A stretch of 64,000 nucleotides of DNA. Source: Calliopum simillimum (Eukaryota > Arthropoda > Insecta > Diptera > Lauxaniidae). The translations under genes and the position numbers were made by a program. The stretch lies in the NCBI GenBank assembly GCA_951812925.1, contig OX638368.1, positions 125,201,309 to 125,265,308 on the forward strand. The letters are read 5' to 3'. This document shows, piece after piece, positions 33,770 to 45,640 of the stretch. Every line of letters begins with the position of its first letter. Within the stretch, counting starts at the first letter, position 1. Under the pieces are notes generated by a model. That model had not been told where the DNA came from. It was given only the letters and a program-made list of their open reading frames with translations, and ran no database searches.

Positions 33770-36370
33770 GGACAACTGAAAAGTGTCTGGCTTTCGTAGC
33801 CATCCAGGAGCCATGGGCTTCTAAAGGCCTCGTAAATGGCCTTTCGACAAAAACATGTAAGTTGGTCTACGATAGTAATGTCGACCGTCCGCTGGTGGCT
33901 ATCTAAATCAATAAACACTTTAAATTTCTTCCCATTTCAGAGCTCATCCAAAGGGACCTGGTGACGGTGCAGGCAGAGGTGCCTAGTGCCAGAGGGAGGA
34001 AGAACATCGTCTTGGCGTCACATTACCTTCCGGGCGACTCGGAGGAGGCGGTAACCAATTAGCTAAAGCAGCTCACGGAATACTGCCACAGTAAAAACCT
34101 CCAGTGGGTGGTGTGCTGCGACGCCAACGCGCACAACATGGTATGGGGCAGCACAGACACAAACAAACGAGGTGAGTCCATCTTTGATTTCATTACTACA
34201 AAAAACTTGGTGGTAGCAAACAGGGGGAACGAACCCACATTTGTAAATGTCGTTAGGAGAGAGGTTTTAGATCTTACCCTATCTAGTACTTTTATTTCTA
34301 ATAACATCTCTAACTGGAGAGTGCTAGATGAAGTCTCCTTGTCGGATTATCGTTACATAAGCTTTGATCTGAAGGGATATACAGAAGACACCTTTGCGGT
34401 TAGAGGAGTTAAAAGAACCAACTGGTCTCTTTATATATTCCATTTAGAGCAAAACATTGAATGCCTGAGTGGGAAAATAACTAACTCACAAGAATTAGAT
34501 CACGTAGTTAACACAATCACAAACAGTATCACTGATGCTTTCGAGAAAAGCTGCACACCAAAAATTAAAAGACGTTCTCGTAACGTCCCCTGGTGGAGCG
34601 GGGAGCTGAATAAGCTGCGGCTGAAAGCTCGACAACTCTATAATAGGGCTAAATCCAACGGGGATTGGGCAGCATATAGAATTGCCCTAACAGACTACAA
34701 CAAAGAGCTGAGAAGGTCAAAAAGGGCATCATGGAGAGAGTACTGTGAGGGGATTGAGTTACTCCCAACAGCTACAAGACTCCAAAAGTCCTTTATAAAA
34801 GACCACTCAAACAGCCTTTCAACACTTAAAAGGGCAAATGGGGATTATACGGAAAGCCCGGAGGAAACTGGACAGCTATTACTGGACACACATTTCCCAG
34901 GCTGTGTTAGGTGCGAAGAGTCCTGTGAACCAACCAGAGATACAAAATTCCTGGTGGCTACCAGACGGAATTTCTCCTTAGCCCGTAAAATTTTTACCAT
35001 TGAAAAAGTTAAATGGGCAGTCTCCACTTTTAACCCATTTAAATCTCCTGGGGCGGATAATATTCAACCTTGCCTATTGCAGAAAGGTATAGATATACTG
35101 GCACCTACTCTAACTAATATCTTTAGGCTAAGCCTAGAACTAGGAATAGTACCTGAAGATTGGACTAAAGCCTGAGTTGCTTTTATTCCTAAAGCAGGCA
35201 AAAAGGCGGACCACACGCCCAAAGCCTATCGGCCTATAAGTCTAACCTCATTTCTTCTAAAAACAATGGAGAAAATTTTAGATCAGTAACTCAGAAGTGT
35301 GTACCTTGAGGCTGCACCTCTACATCCTGAACAATATGCTTACCAATCGGGTAAATCGACTGAAACCGCCATATATAGCCTCACGACTAAAATCGAGAAG
35401 GCTTTAGGGGACAAGGAAGTAGCCCTCTGTTCATCTATTGACATACAGGGAGCCTTTGACAACACGACTTTTAAGTCAATTGAGGAATCACTGATTAGGA
35501 AGAGAATACCCGAAATGATCATTGATTGGGTCCTCAACATGCTTAAAAATAGGACAGTCATCTATGAAGCGGGCACAGAAAGACTAACTGTAAGGACAAC
35601 TAAAGGTTGCCCCCAGGGAGGTGTACTGTCACCGCTCTTATGGATACTAGTCATCGACAAACTACTAGAAATTCTCGATGATCACAAATTCGAGGTCAAG
35701 GGCTTTGCTGACGATCTGATTATTATGGTTAGAGGCAAGTTTGACTCTACCGTAACTGAACGAATGCAACTAGCTCTCAACTTAGCTCTAGGCTGGTGTC
35801 GAGAGAAAGGACTCAAAATTAACCCTAGTAAAACCACACTGGTGCCCTTTACCCGGAAGAGGAAGCTAAACGGTTTCCGAGGAGATGAAATATCTAGGAG
35901 TAATCCTAGATAAAAGTCTAACTTGGAATAGTCATCTATCATACATAACAAATAAAGCCTTAAGAATAACATATGCTTGTCAAAGGCTATATGGTAAAAC
36001 ATGGGGACTAAGGCCAAAAATTATGGCATGGTCCTATAAAACTATCACCGTACCAATGATCACTTATGCTGCATTAGCACGGTGGCCAAAGATACACCAA
36101 GTAGGGGCTCAAAATGAACTTAACAGGATCTTCAGAATAGCCTGCTTGGGTATCACAGGGGCACTAAGGACGTGCCCGACAGTAGTTCTAGGCATACTTA
36201 TGGGTCTCACCCCTCTTCACCTTATGGTTAAGAAAGAAGCAGCCTGTGCGGCCCTCAGGCTACCTCATTTGCAACAACTTAAAGAAGGCAATCTAACAGG
36301 GCATGTCAAGATCCTGGATATATTTTGGGACACACCATGTAGGGAGCATAGTAGGGGCATAGTACGTATA
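33770..36370 (+). pseudogene. LINE endonuclease and reverse transcriptase (I/R1/LOA-like), truncated
   Basis: The copy starts inside an AP-endonuclease domain (FVAIQEPWASKGL at about 33790; CCDANAHNMVWGS at about 34114). It reads through a linker into reverse transcriptase: KSPGADNIQP, YRPISLTSFLLKTMEKILD, IDIQGAFDN, PQGGVLSPLLW, GFADDLIIM and KINPSKT. A thumb region follows (KYLGVILDKSLTWNSHL). In-frame stops lie at 33904, 34060, 35173 (probably a Trp codon originally) and 35287, and a frameshift near 35880. The copy breaks off at about 36370, before RNase H. It lacks both ends and is dead, but the catalytic FADD is intact. Confidence 0.9.
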
Positions 36371-38849
36371 CAATGTTCAATTTTGAATGATTTTCAAGAC
36401 GCGATATCTCACGAACGGTAAGTCGGACGAAAAAACAGTTCGGAGAGATCCTTACAGGGAATTAAACGTTCTAGAAAATGGGAGAACATTTTTTTATCTA
36501 GAACGAACCGTTTTGGAAATTTTTTGAAAAAACAGTTTTTTTCTAAATTTCTGGTTTGCTAAAAAAATATCTCCTAAACTATAGGTCGTACGAAAAAAAA
36601 CAATATGTAGCTTTTAGTACAAATAATTCCCTACAAAAAAATATTTTTACTTTAAGCGTGTGACTCACCGACTCGAGGTAGCAAAATTTAAATTCTGAAA
36701 AAGCAAATCGAAATCTATAAAATAAGTCATTTGCAAAAATTCCACAAAACTTTCCAGGTTAAACTACCAAATGACCGTGCTATTCGCTGAGAAAAGCTAT
36801 GTATATTATATGTTTATCTTCATTCGAACATTTCTGCTTCACTACCGGCGCACAGTGGGGTATTAGATACCAAAACACGCTATTAATTCATCCAGACTAT
36901 TGAGGGTTATAAAAACTTATTTTTTAGTTAATTATGCATAAAAAAGTAGAAAACTTATGCAGTTGTACATTATGTAGTGAAATTTTTTTTTAATAGCAAT
37001 AAAAAACGGAAATTGAAAATTGTCATCAAATTTTTTACGCATTATTCAGAAGTTTTAAGAATTTCTGTCCTTGATGACCCCTAGTGAAATTTTTTGAAGA
37101 ATATTTTTGTAGAACATTTTAACCCATTTTAACCAAGTTTTTGGAAAAAAGGGTCAAGAAGACCCATATAAACAGGATATAATGGGTTAAGATGCAATAG
37201 AAAATTGTTTCTTGTATAATTTTATGAAAAACTTATGAAATACAGTTTTTCCAAGATGTAGTTTAAAAGTTTTACAGCAGGCCGAAATATCGAAAATAAG
37301 TTTTCTTTAGGTTTTTTATCTAAAACAACAATATATGAATGATTTTAAATTCGAGATATGATGTTTTTATGTATCTTGACTCAAGACAAGAAATTTGATA
37401 TATCGGATGACTCATTCCGAGCGTTTCTTAAATCGTAATAAAAGCAAAACTGTACTAAGCCGAGATTTTGCATAAAACGGCGCTGAGTGACCTCTTAATG
37501 ACCTTCAAAAATTTTTAAAAACTCAGCGTACTTTATTGACACCCTCTGCAGATTTTTGGTGGTAATTATCTGTCTTTATGTCTGTATTTAACTTTTTATT
37601 TGTTTTTTGCTCCACTTTCATACATATTGGACATGTCAGTTTGCCTTAAAAAAATTAAAATTCCTCCCACCCGCTCAAAAACCCGCAACACTTTTTTTTC
37701 ATAAAAAGTAACTTAAATGTCTACTCTTTATTAAAATCAAAACATTTTTGTTTGAGCTCACTTTTGGAACGACTATATGTCTATGTATATAGCCAAAATG
37801 AACTTAATTTTAAACTAAGGAACAAAAAAAAAAATTTAAATATAACAAAATACTTTTCCACAAAACAAAAACCACTTTTGTATTACAAAAATACCTGAAC
37901 TAAAAGAGTCCATCAAAATTTAAGAAGAAAAACAAAACAAAAGGAAAAAAAATCATTGCATTGTTGGTGGCTGCACTTGCTTCTTGTGATTATAACGACT
38001 GGAGTTCTCTCACAAAGAGTTTTATAATTCCGAAGGAGCAGAACATGGCACAACCAAATTTTTAACACTTATTATGAACAGTCTATAGTTAAAGAAAATC
38101 ATAACAAGATGAAAACCTTGCACAACCTAAAATACTTTAACTCCACTTGAATAATAAAAAACCCTAATTTTTTAACACATATTTAATATACATAAAACAA
38201 AATTTTTTAACATTAACTCAAAAAAGCTTTAATGTAGTAAGAACCACAATTACCTGAAATTAAAGGTTCCATTAAAATTTTTTCCACAAAAAACTTTTTT
38301 TTAAATAAAAATATACTTTAAAAAAGCCAAAAAATTCAAATTTTTCGCAGCGCGCGAACGAAAGCAAAAAAGTTGATTTTCAACCGCATATAACTTTTTT
38401 ACTAGTAATGTTAGGTCAACAATTTTTATTGTTTGTGACGCAGAATTTAATTATCTTTAAAACGGTATCAAAAAAAACTGGTACTTCAAAAAATTTTTTT
38501 TTCAATTAAATGCGTAAAAGCGCATACAATACCCCTTTGTGCGGCGGTTAAATCAAGCTTTCAAACATATTTAATTTTTTACCCTCGGTATACTTTTCTG
38601 TGGAAATACACATATTTAGATTTTTCTTAAAAAAGAAAATAAAAATAAATCGCACACGTATTCACATCAATTAAGGAATTATTTCAAAATCTCTAAGGAA
38701 TTATGTCGCCAACATCATATGTCCACTAATTAATGTTACTACACCTTAAATAACGTTTTCCCACTTTCAACGCTAATTATGAGGATAGGACAAAGTGCTA
38801 CATCCACGGAATCCAACAGAATGTATTACGTTTACATTGGAAATGACAG
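36371..38849. repeat. AT-rich repetitive DNA, no gene
   Basis: From about 36390 a block with GATATCTCACGAACGGTAAG begins exactly where the LINE ends. A similar ATATCTCCTAAACTATAGG follows near 36570. The rest (36700-38850) is AT-rich with poly(A) and poly(T) runs and no recognisable protein. Confidence 0.45.
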
Positions 38850-39830
38850 TCCACGGTGCTTGTGGGAGAATTTAAATAAAATTTTGATGTACCTCGGATT
38901 TTTTTGTAAATTCTTATTAAAGATGTCAATAGAAGTTATTCTATGCAAAAAATAAAATTATAGAGGTGGCGCTTTTTTAAAGATAATCACTTTTCCAATT
39001 GGGGCATTTTCCCATACAAAAAAATTAAATTTTTTTTTTTAACTACATTAAACAAAAATCAAAATAATCACATTCGATGTGTTTTGCGATGCTTCACGCG
39101 AATCTGACCTCAGAATCGCTCTATCGTGTATAGTTTTTGAGATATTTTAATCTAAAAGCCGAAAAAAGTCGTTCGTTAAACATGCTTAAAATGTGAAAGA
39201 AATTTTAGTTTCGTTAAGTCTGGTAAGCAACTTTAAATTCCTAATCTTTGGCTTTAAGACCTAATTTAAATTATGTTGATATCTTTTTTTTCCTCAAAGA
39301 TATTCTAACCTAAAAAGACACAAAAGTGCAAAAAACCCGTTTAGCCAATATTTCGGTCTACGATATCTCTTAGAAGCATGAAGAAATAAACATAATTTAA
39401 ATAAGATTTTAAAGGAAAGATCATGACTTTCAAGTATTTTAACCACATTTAACGAATAAATGATATGTTACATAGTTATATAGCTTCAAAACATGGCAAA
39501 AAACGACTTTTTTCGGCTTTTAGATTAGAATATCTCAAAAACTATACACGATAGAGCGATTCTGAGGTCAGATTCGCGTGAAGCATCGCAAAACACATCG
39601 AATGTGATTATTTTGATTTTTGTTTAATGTAGTTAAAAAAAAAAAATTTATTTTTTTGTATGGGAAAATGCCCCAATTGGAAAAGGGATTATCTTTAAAA
39701 AAGCGCCACCTCTATAATTTTATTTTTTGCATAGAATAACTTCTATTGACATCTATAATAAGAATTTACAAAAAAATCCAAGGTACATCAAAATTTTATT
39801 TAAATTCTCCCACAAGCACCGTGAGTCGAT
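38850..39830. repeat. Inverted repeat with nearly identical 330-bp arms
   Basis: The left arm (about 38851-39175) and right arm (about 39505-39827) match with very few differences: GATGTGTTTTGCGATGCTTC pairs with GAAGCATCGCAAAACACATC, and GAGGTGGCGC with GCGCCACCTC. A 330-bp spacer shares GATATTCTAACCTAAA with foldback family A. Near-identity of the arms suggests recent formation or gene conversion. Outer ends GGTGCTTGTGGGAGAATTTA and its inverse could be terminal repeats. No target duplication was found. Confidence 0.85.
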
Positions 39831-40191
39831 TATCCCGCAACAATTTACTCTTACGAGGTATATGCTGACTGACACACACAACATGCAAATTCAGCTGCAT
39901 AGATATGTAATATCGTTCGCATACGACCGTTTTTTTCGATATATGCGTGGAATAGACGGATGGCTCTCAGCCTAGAAATTCTAAGCTCTTTCAGAAAAAA
40001 AGTTTAAATTTAAAAAAAAAGGGATTAAACGAAATAATAATAGATTAAGCACGAAAAAATAGAAAACTCGGTGTAGTAGAAATTTGTATGGGAATCGATG
40101 GATTAGGACATGTTTATTACGAGTCCATCAGTCTAACCGGCCTAAAAAGGGTGCAAAAATCAGTTCTTTGCAAATATCTCGTTAACGGTTA

Positions 40192-40621
40192 AAGGCTCCG
40201 ATACATAGAAGGCAGCGCGCGCATTATAAGCTTTAGCAGTTGATTTAAAAACATAGCTCCTTATGAAGAGTGATACATACAGAAAAGCGAACAACGCACG
40301 CGCTGTGTTCAATGCGTAGAGTTGACCAACTTTCAACTTTTCGAACGCATCATTTGCGTTTGACATTTTGTTTCTTTTGTTTATTTATTTTTAAATGATT
40401 TTCGCAGTTGAAAAAATAAATTAAAAAAGAAAAAAAATCAAAATGAAGGAAAAACGTACAAGCGAAGTGCAGGAGCAAGTCTGCCTATATAATAAAGGCC
40501 ATTCTGAGGGTATTTGAAAACGCGTTTACGCGTTCTATGTAACAGCACACGCGTTACTTGCGTGTGTTGTCAAGCGATTGATGCGCGCGCTGCACGCGCT
40601 GCCTTCTATATATCGGACCCT
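40192..40621. mobile_element. MITE with TTA target duplication and CpG-rich ends
   Basis: The ends read AAGGCTCCGATACATAGAAG and, on the other strand, AGGGTCCGATATATAGAAG, both followed by GCAGCGCG. TTA flanks both sides (40189-40191 and 40622-40624). It splits a repeat whose uninterrupted relative is at 16572-16600 (AACGGTTACTTCAACAGAAA), which acts as an empty-site control. The 430-bp body has GC-rich arms (GCGCGCGC) and an AT-rich centre. A 3-bp TTA duplication fits the PIF/Harbinger group. The small frames inside match no protein I know. Confidence 0.75.
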
Positions 40622-40639
40622 TTACTCTATTGAAAAATG

Positions 40640-41040
40640 CTAAGCGACAAATTTGTAGCCTATAAAATATCCTATAGAAAGTCGTAAAATTTGTAATCGT
40701 AGTATTTTGAAAATAAATTTTTCTACTACTCTTCACACATGTACGCAGCACATATCTTTAGTCGGGATATCTCCTTAACTATAAGTAGTACGAAAACACT
40801 TCTCACATCTTTTGACAAGTAATTTTCCTAGTTACGAAAATGTGGTACTACATTTTTCTATAGATATAACTGTAAGCGAGATAAAACTGATTTCCGCAAG
40901 CTTTGACCTTAAATAACTTTCTACGGGCACACAATTTTTTACCTGAATAATCTTTACTACTGCATACAAAATAAAGTGTGAAAAGTCCATAGCGAAATTT
41001 TACAACTTTCTATAGGAAATTTTATGGGCTACAAATTAAA
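40640..41040. repeat. Foldback repeat around the same target
   Basis: AAATTTGTAGCCTATAAAAT (about 40649) pairs with the inverse ATTTTATGGGCTACAAATT at about 41019. CTATAGAAAGTCGTAAAATTT pairs with AAATTTTACAACTTTCTATAG in diverged form. The middle carries GATATCTCCTTAACTATAAG. This is one more member of the ATATCTC-bearing repeats. Confidence 0.55.
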
Positions 41041-42349
41041 ATAAATTAAAGTGCAAAAATTGACAACTCTATTCTAGATGTATCCCTTTATTCTGTATTT
41101 CGAAACGAGTGAGTGACTGAAAATCACTCAAAAATAACAGCTGATGGAAGCTTTCAATCATGAACTGGCTTCGGCTTTATTCTTTGTTCCAACTTAAATA
41201 GGAAAAATTTTTGAAAATTTTTGTAATAATGGAAAAAATTTAATCCGAAATTGTGTACACGGTTCTTCGGAACGGGGTTTAATTAATGGTTGGCGGAACC
41301 TCCTCAAAATTTGTGAAAAAATGGTATTTTTGAAAAAAACACAACAAACGAAAACAAATAGTAATTTTCGATATATTGTATATTACCTTAAAGTTCAAAA
41401 CATGATTTTTGAGGTTATATAGAGGACGCATCAATTTTTTTGCCCTTCTCTACTAATTGCATCGCTTAGTACCTACTATTCTTCATCTTCAAAATAAGCT
41501 ATAAATTGGTCTTGCATGATTTTTTCTTTAAAAGTGGAAATGTTTCATTTTGCCTTCCTTTGAGTATCAAAACTATGTATGTATGTATATTAAATGAGTA
41601 CTCACACTTTCATACAAAGCAACTTTTTGCAGCGCTAATATCCGCATACATACGGATATGTCATGCAATATAATTTGTATAAATGAATCTTAGATAAGCG
41701 AAAATTTGTCTTTTTTTTTTTTTTGCATAGAGATAGTTGAGGTACTTGTGCTACCTTTTATAACTCTGTACACAAATAGTTATTTACAGTAGATTTAAAA
41801 AATTTCCAAACAAGTTATGTGCATTATGAATTGCAAATTCGTATTGTGGTGCACTACTGCAATCAGGATATGCAAGGATAAACAAAGTGCTAACATTTGG
41901 TGACTCCTTTAAGTTTTTCCATTAAGTTGATTGCATTCCATCCGATTTACATATGTAGGTATGTAAGTTGGCGATAATTTTTTCCCCTTATATTTTTCAA
42001 TAACAATATGACACCATCATAATTTTGATTACACCTTTTGTGACACATAAATCATTAAATTCAGCTGCTTAAAATTGACTGACTTATTATTAGAATGCAT
42101 TTGGGAATTGAAAAAGCAAATAACGTTCAAGTTTAAGACAAAGCAAATAAAAAACTTCAGCATATTTAGGTCTTTTGTTGTAAGGTATCAACAAAAAAGT
42201 TGGAAAACATTGAAATGTAAGTATGTAGTATCTATGTTAGTAAGTAGCTATCGCAGACATATTATAGTATCTTGAGCTAAAATTCAGTTTGTAAATAAAA
42301 ATTCCATAAATTTGAAATCAAAATAAAATTAAGAGCGTAAAAAAATAGA
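41041..42349. other. Unassigned AT-rich DNA
   Basis: I see no gene and no clear mobile element. A poly(T) run lies at about 41711-41724. Confidence 0.35.
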
Positions 42350-43247
42350 AGGGTAAGTGAGGGAAATGTGGACCACCAATCTTTCTTCTTTAAATAAAAT
42401 TCAAAAAACATAAAATGAAACAATTAATTTTATGTCATTCATTAAAGGAATCAATTTACCTTTATTCTGATTCACTTTTACATAAATACCTCATCAGGAT
42501 AAAGACAAAAAAACTGAAAATACTCAAAATGAAGATAAAAAAAAGTGTAGTGTTATATGGACTATATAGTCCATAATACCCTACATGTTTATTTGGTACA
42601 GAAGTTGCATATACAAATGTCACTTCCACATCCGGCACATTTTTAATGACTCCAAGAACGCCAGATTACACATTCAACCCGAAATTTGCCACGGCGATCT
42701 TCTGAGCAAAGGGTATTACATTATATGCATTTTTCATCTTCTTTTCTTTTGTAATTTACGAATTACAAATAATGACCATCAGACTCGTCATGAAAACTGC
42801 AGCTAGATTCCCCATCTGAAAAAGGTGATAAATACATTTGTTTTTGGGGCTTTTATCTTTGGTGGTCCATATTACTCACAGCACGTGTTGGTGAAATAAA
42901 TGGTTTTTTTTATCAAAAACTCTTGTGGTTGATGAACTAATTTGTGCTCATAAATAATAAATAGTATTCACTGACTTTATATAATTAACCATTTATATAA
43001 AAACGCGATTTCTTTAAAGTGAAATAATGATATATACTCACTAGAAAAATATTATCACTGATCTTTTTTTTAGAAAAAAAACTTTACAGAAACATGCGAC
43101 TTCACCGAACGCTAAAATCGCACTATTATAAGCTTTAAGTATTAGCTTTAAGTTTGAACATGAATAACGGTAAGTCCTATGTATGCAGTGGAAAATAACC
43201 GTGTGGTCCATATTACCCATGTAGTCCATATTTCCCTCCCTTACCCT
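42350..43247. mobile_element. Terminal-inverted-repeat element, family unknown
   Basis: The left end reads AGGGTAAGTGAGGGAAATG and the right end, on the other strand, AGGGTAAGGGAGGGAAATA; the match continues through TGGAC. Phrases GTGGTCCATATTAC (about 42862 and 43202) and TAGTCCATA (about 42567 and 43222) are repeated subterminally. The element is about 0.9 kb. The open frame at 42585-42806 shows no motif I recognise. I found no clear target duplication. Confidence 0.6.
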
Positions 43248-43379
43248 ATACTACACACGCTCATGTTCTGGAGGCTATTTTTATGAAACCCTTTAATTTG
43301 AAAGTAATAACGAAAGGTTTAAGACTTTTTTTATTTTTCTCAAATTTTTCCTTAACTGAGAAGTGATATTTCAAAGATG

Positions 43380-43950
43380 CGTATTTCCATGTTTAACAAA
43401 TTTTCGGTATTGAGAAAAAACTTTTAAGCAGTAGGTTATTTATTTCTTTTTTAGTGTCTCCAGAGTTACAGTGAGCTTACCAAAGTTTCAAATCCCCTTA
43501 AAATTGTATTCTAACATATTTGTTGTAATTGGAAAAAATAAAAAAAAAATATTTGGAAATGCGCCCTTTTGTTTTAAACTTCTAATGAATCACACTTATT
43601 TCACTCTTTCACCATTTGGCCATTTAAGCTGCAGTCTTTAAGCATGATATGTTAGCACCTATATAGCCTAGGCCATATAAAAAAATTAAAAGTTTCTTCG
43701 GCGTCTATACGGAATGCGTCTTTTTGTATCAAACTCTAAAAATTTCAAACAAAAATACAAAAATTAGCTGAAAATAAGTCCTTTTGTACAAAACTGCGAT
43801 TTTTAATCACGATTTTCTCTAGGAAAGAATTCATTTTTTGGGATGCGTTTTGAACTAGAGAATCTATTTTAGCGTGATAATGGCCATGGCATTCTTAGGT
43901 TTGTTCGTGGTCGGAAGTGGAAATAAGCCCTTTTGAAAAATCACTCCCCA
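43380..43950 (+). repeat. Dispersed repeat C, copy 2
   Basis: It is collinear with 25080-25640 in the same orientation, with many substitutions and indels. Shared blocks include GTCTTTTTGTATCAAACTCT (near 43719) and CCTTTTGAAAAATCACT (near 43929). Noncoding. Confidence 0.7.
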
Positions 43951-44454
43951 GTTATACTTAAATCAATATATATTTATACTTAAAAATAAAATCAAGAAAC
44001 ATTTTCAGCTTTTCACAATATTGTACTCAGTTGCATATTAGACCGGGTCGAAATTTAGATTCATCATGAAACCGACTCAAAAGTTAGAGGGACTCTAAAA
44101 AACGATATATGCATCATTTTTTTTTTTTTTTTTTTTTTTTTTTCATTCTGAGAAAAATCAACTCACGTTATCTGGTTTTTCTGCGCAAGATATCTCGCTA
44201 TGGCTTCGACTGGAATGGCAATGACAAAAGCCCGATTAAATCGCAAAAAACAGCAGTATCTACGGCCCACGTACAGCCCTATTGAATAGTAAAAGTCTGC
44301 TATACTTTACACGGAAAAACTAAACCGTAAAAATTCATTGAAAATCCCAGTATTTTTTACTGATTTTTTCAGTAACTGTGCGCCCGTAAAGAAAACCGTA
44401 TTTTTTACAGACTGTACACAGTAAATTTCTTAAAAAATATAAAAATAAATGTAT
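43951..44454. other. Unassigned DNA with a 27-nt poly(T)
   Basis: A poly(T) run lies at about 44117-44143. A segment at 44340-44415 (TTTTTTCAGTAACTGTGCGCC) recurs at about 54860-54890 and marks another diverged repeat. No gene is seen. Confidence 0.4.
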
Positions 44455-44626
44455 GTTGATGGTGTCGAAGTTAAGACCTTTGTGTTTCTAAGCGACGCAC
44501 TGTGGTCTAGAATGCTATTCTAGCTGGTCATAACTCTTTCCTGGTTATTTTTTATAAAAAAAAATATCAGTTTCTATGTTTTGGGGGTCGCTGACTATAA
44601 ATCTGAAAACGATTTTTTAAAAATCG

Positions 44627-45055
44627 AAATGGCAGATCCAAAATGGCGGAAAATTTTTTTAGAAATTAATTATATCACGACAAAATTGTGGTAAAGGGGG
44701 TTTTTGAGGTTGTTGATTTCGAATTTGGTATCATTTTTTGTGTAAACAAAATGGCGGATCCAAAATGGCGGACAATTTTTTTAAAAATTGACTATATCAC
44801 AACAAAATTGTGGTTAAGGGGGTTTTAAGGTTGTTGATTTCGAATTTGGTATCATCTTTTGTGTAAACAAAATGGCGGATCCATAATGGTGGACAATTTT
44901 CTTAAAAATTAATTATATCACAACAAAATTGTGGGTAAGGGGGTTTTTGAGGTTGCTGATTTTGAATTCTGTATCATCTTTTTTGTAAACAAAATGGCGG
45001 ATCCAAAATGGCTGACAATTTTCTCAAAAATTGATAATATCACGACAAAATGTTG
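44627..45055 (+). repeat. Minisatellite, four units of about 121 bp
   Basis: Units start near 44627, 44748, 44869 and 44991. Each has an ATGGCGGATCCAAAATGGCGG-like head (changed in units 1 and 3), then an AATTATATCACGACAAAATT-like block and a GGGGGTTTTTGAGGTTG block. The array lies inside the Transib-like element. Confidence 0.85.
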
Positions 45056-45059
45056 GCCT

Positions 45060-45640
45060 ATATGGGAGGTGGGCTTATCCTTGATTTGATCACGCCCATT
45101 TTCACCAAATGACTTAATGATATCTATACTAACTCAGATATTAAATATTATTTTTGTACTTGAATCATTTACGAAGTTAAAGCGATTTTAAATTTTTGGT
45201 TATATAGGGGGTGGGCGTGTCCTTGACCCGATAATGCCCATTTTCACCAAATGACTTAGTGCTATCAATACTAACTCAGGTATTTAATACAATTGTTGTA
45301 CCTTAAATATTTACGAAGTTATGGCGATTCCAAATTTTCGGTTATATGGGAGGTGGGCGTGTTCTTGGCCCGATCACGTTCAATTTCACTAAGTGACCTA
45401 ATGCTATCTATACTAACTCAGATATTTAATATTATTTTTGTATTTGAAATATTTACGAAATTATAGTGATTTTAAATTTTTGGTTGTATATTAGGTGGGC
45501 GTGTCCTTGACCCGAACACGCCCATTTTCAACAAATAAATAGATGCTGCTAATACTTTATCAGAAATTGAATTTTATTGTTTTACCTCAAACACTTTGAT
45601 TGTTATTAGTTTTACGAAACTGGAGCGTTGCAAGAATATA
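45060..45640 (+). repeat. Minisatellite, four units of about 142 bp
   Basis: GGTGGGC heads recur near 45067, 45209, 45352 and 45494. They are followed by GTGTCCTTGACCCGA-like, CCATTTTCACCAAATGACTT-like and ATTTACGAAGTTA-like blocks. It directly follows the 121-bp array. The two unit sequences are unrelated. Confidence 0.85.

Noticed and set aside
44627..45640. CRISPR-like array
   Set aside because: Units are contiguous 121- and 142-bp minisatellites without spacers, in a eukaryotic genome.
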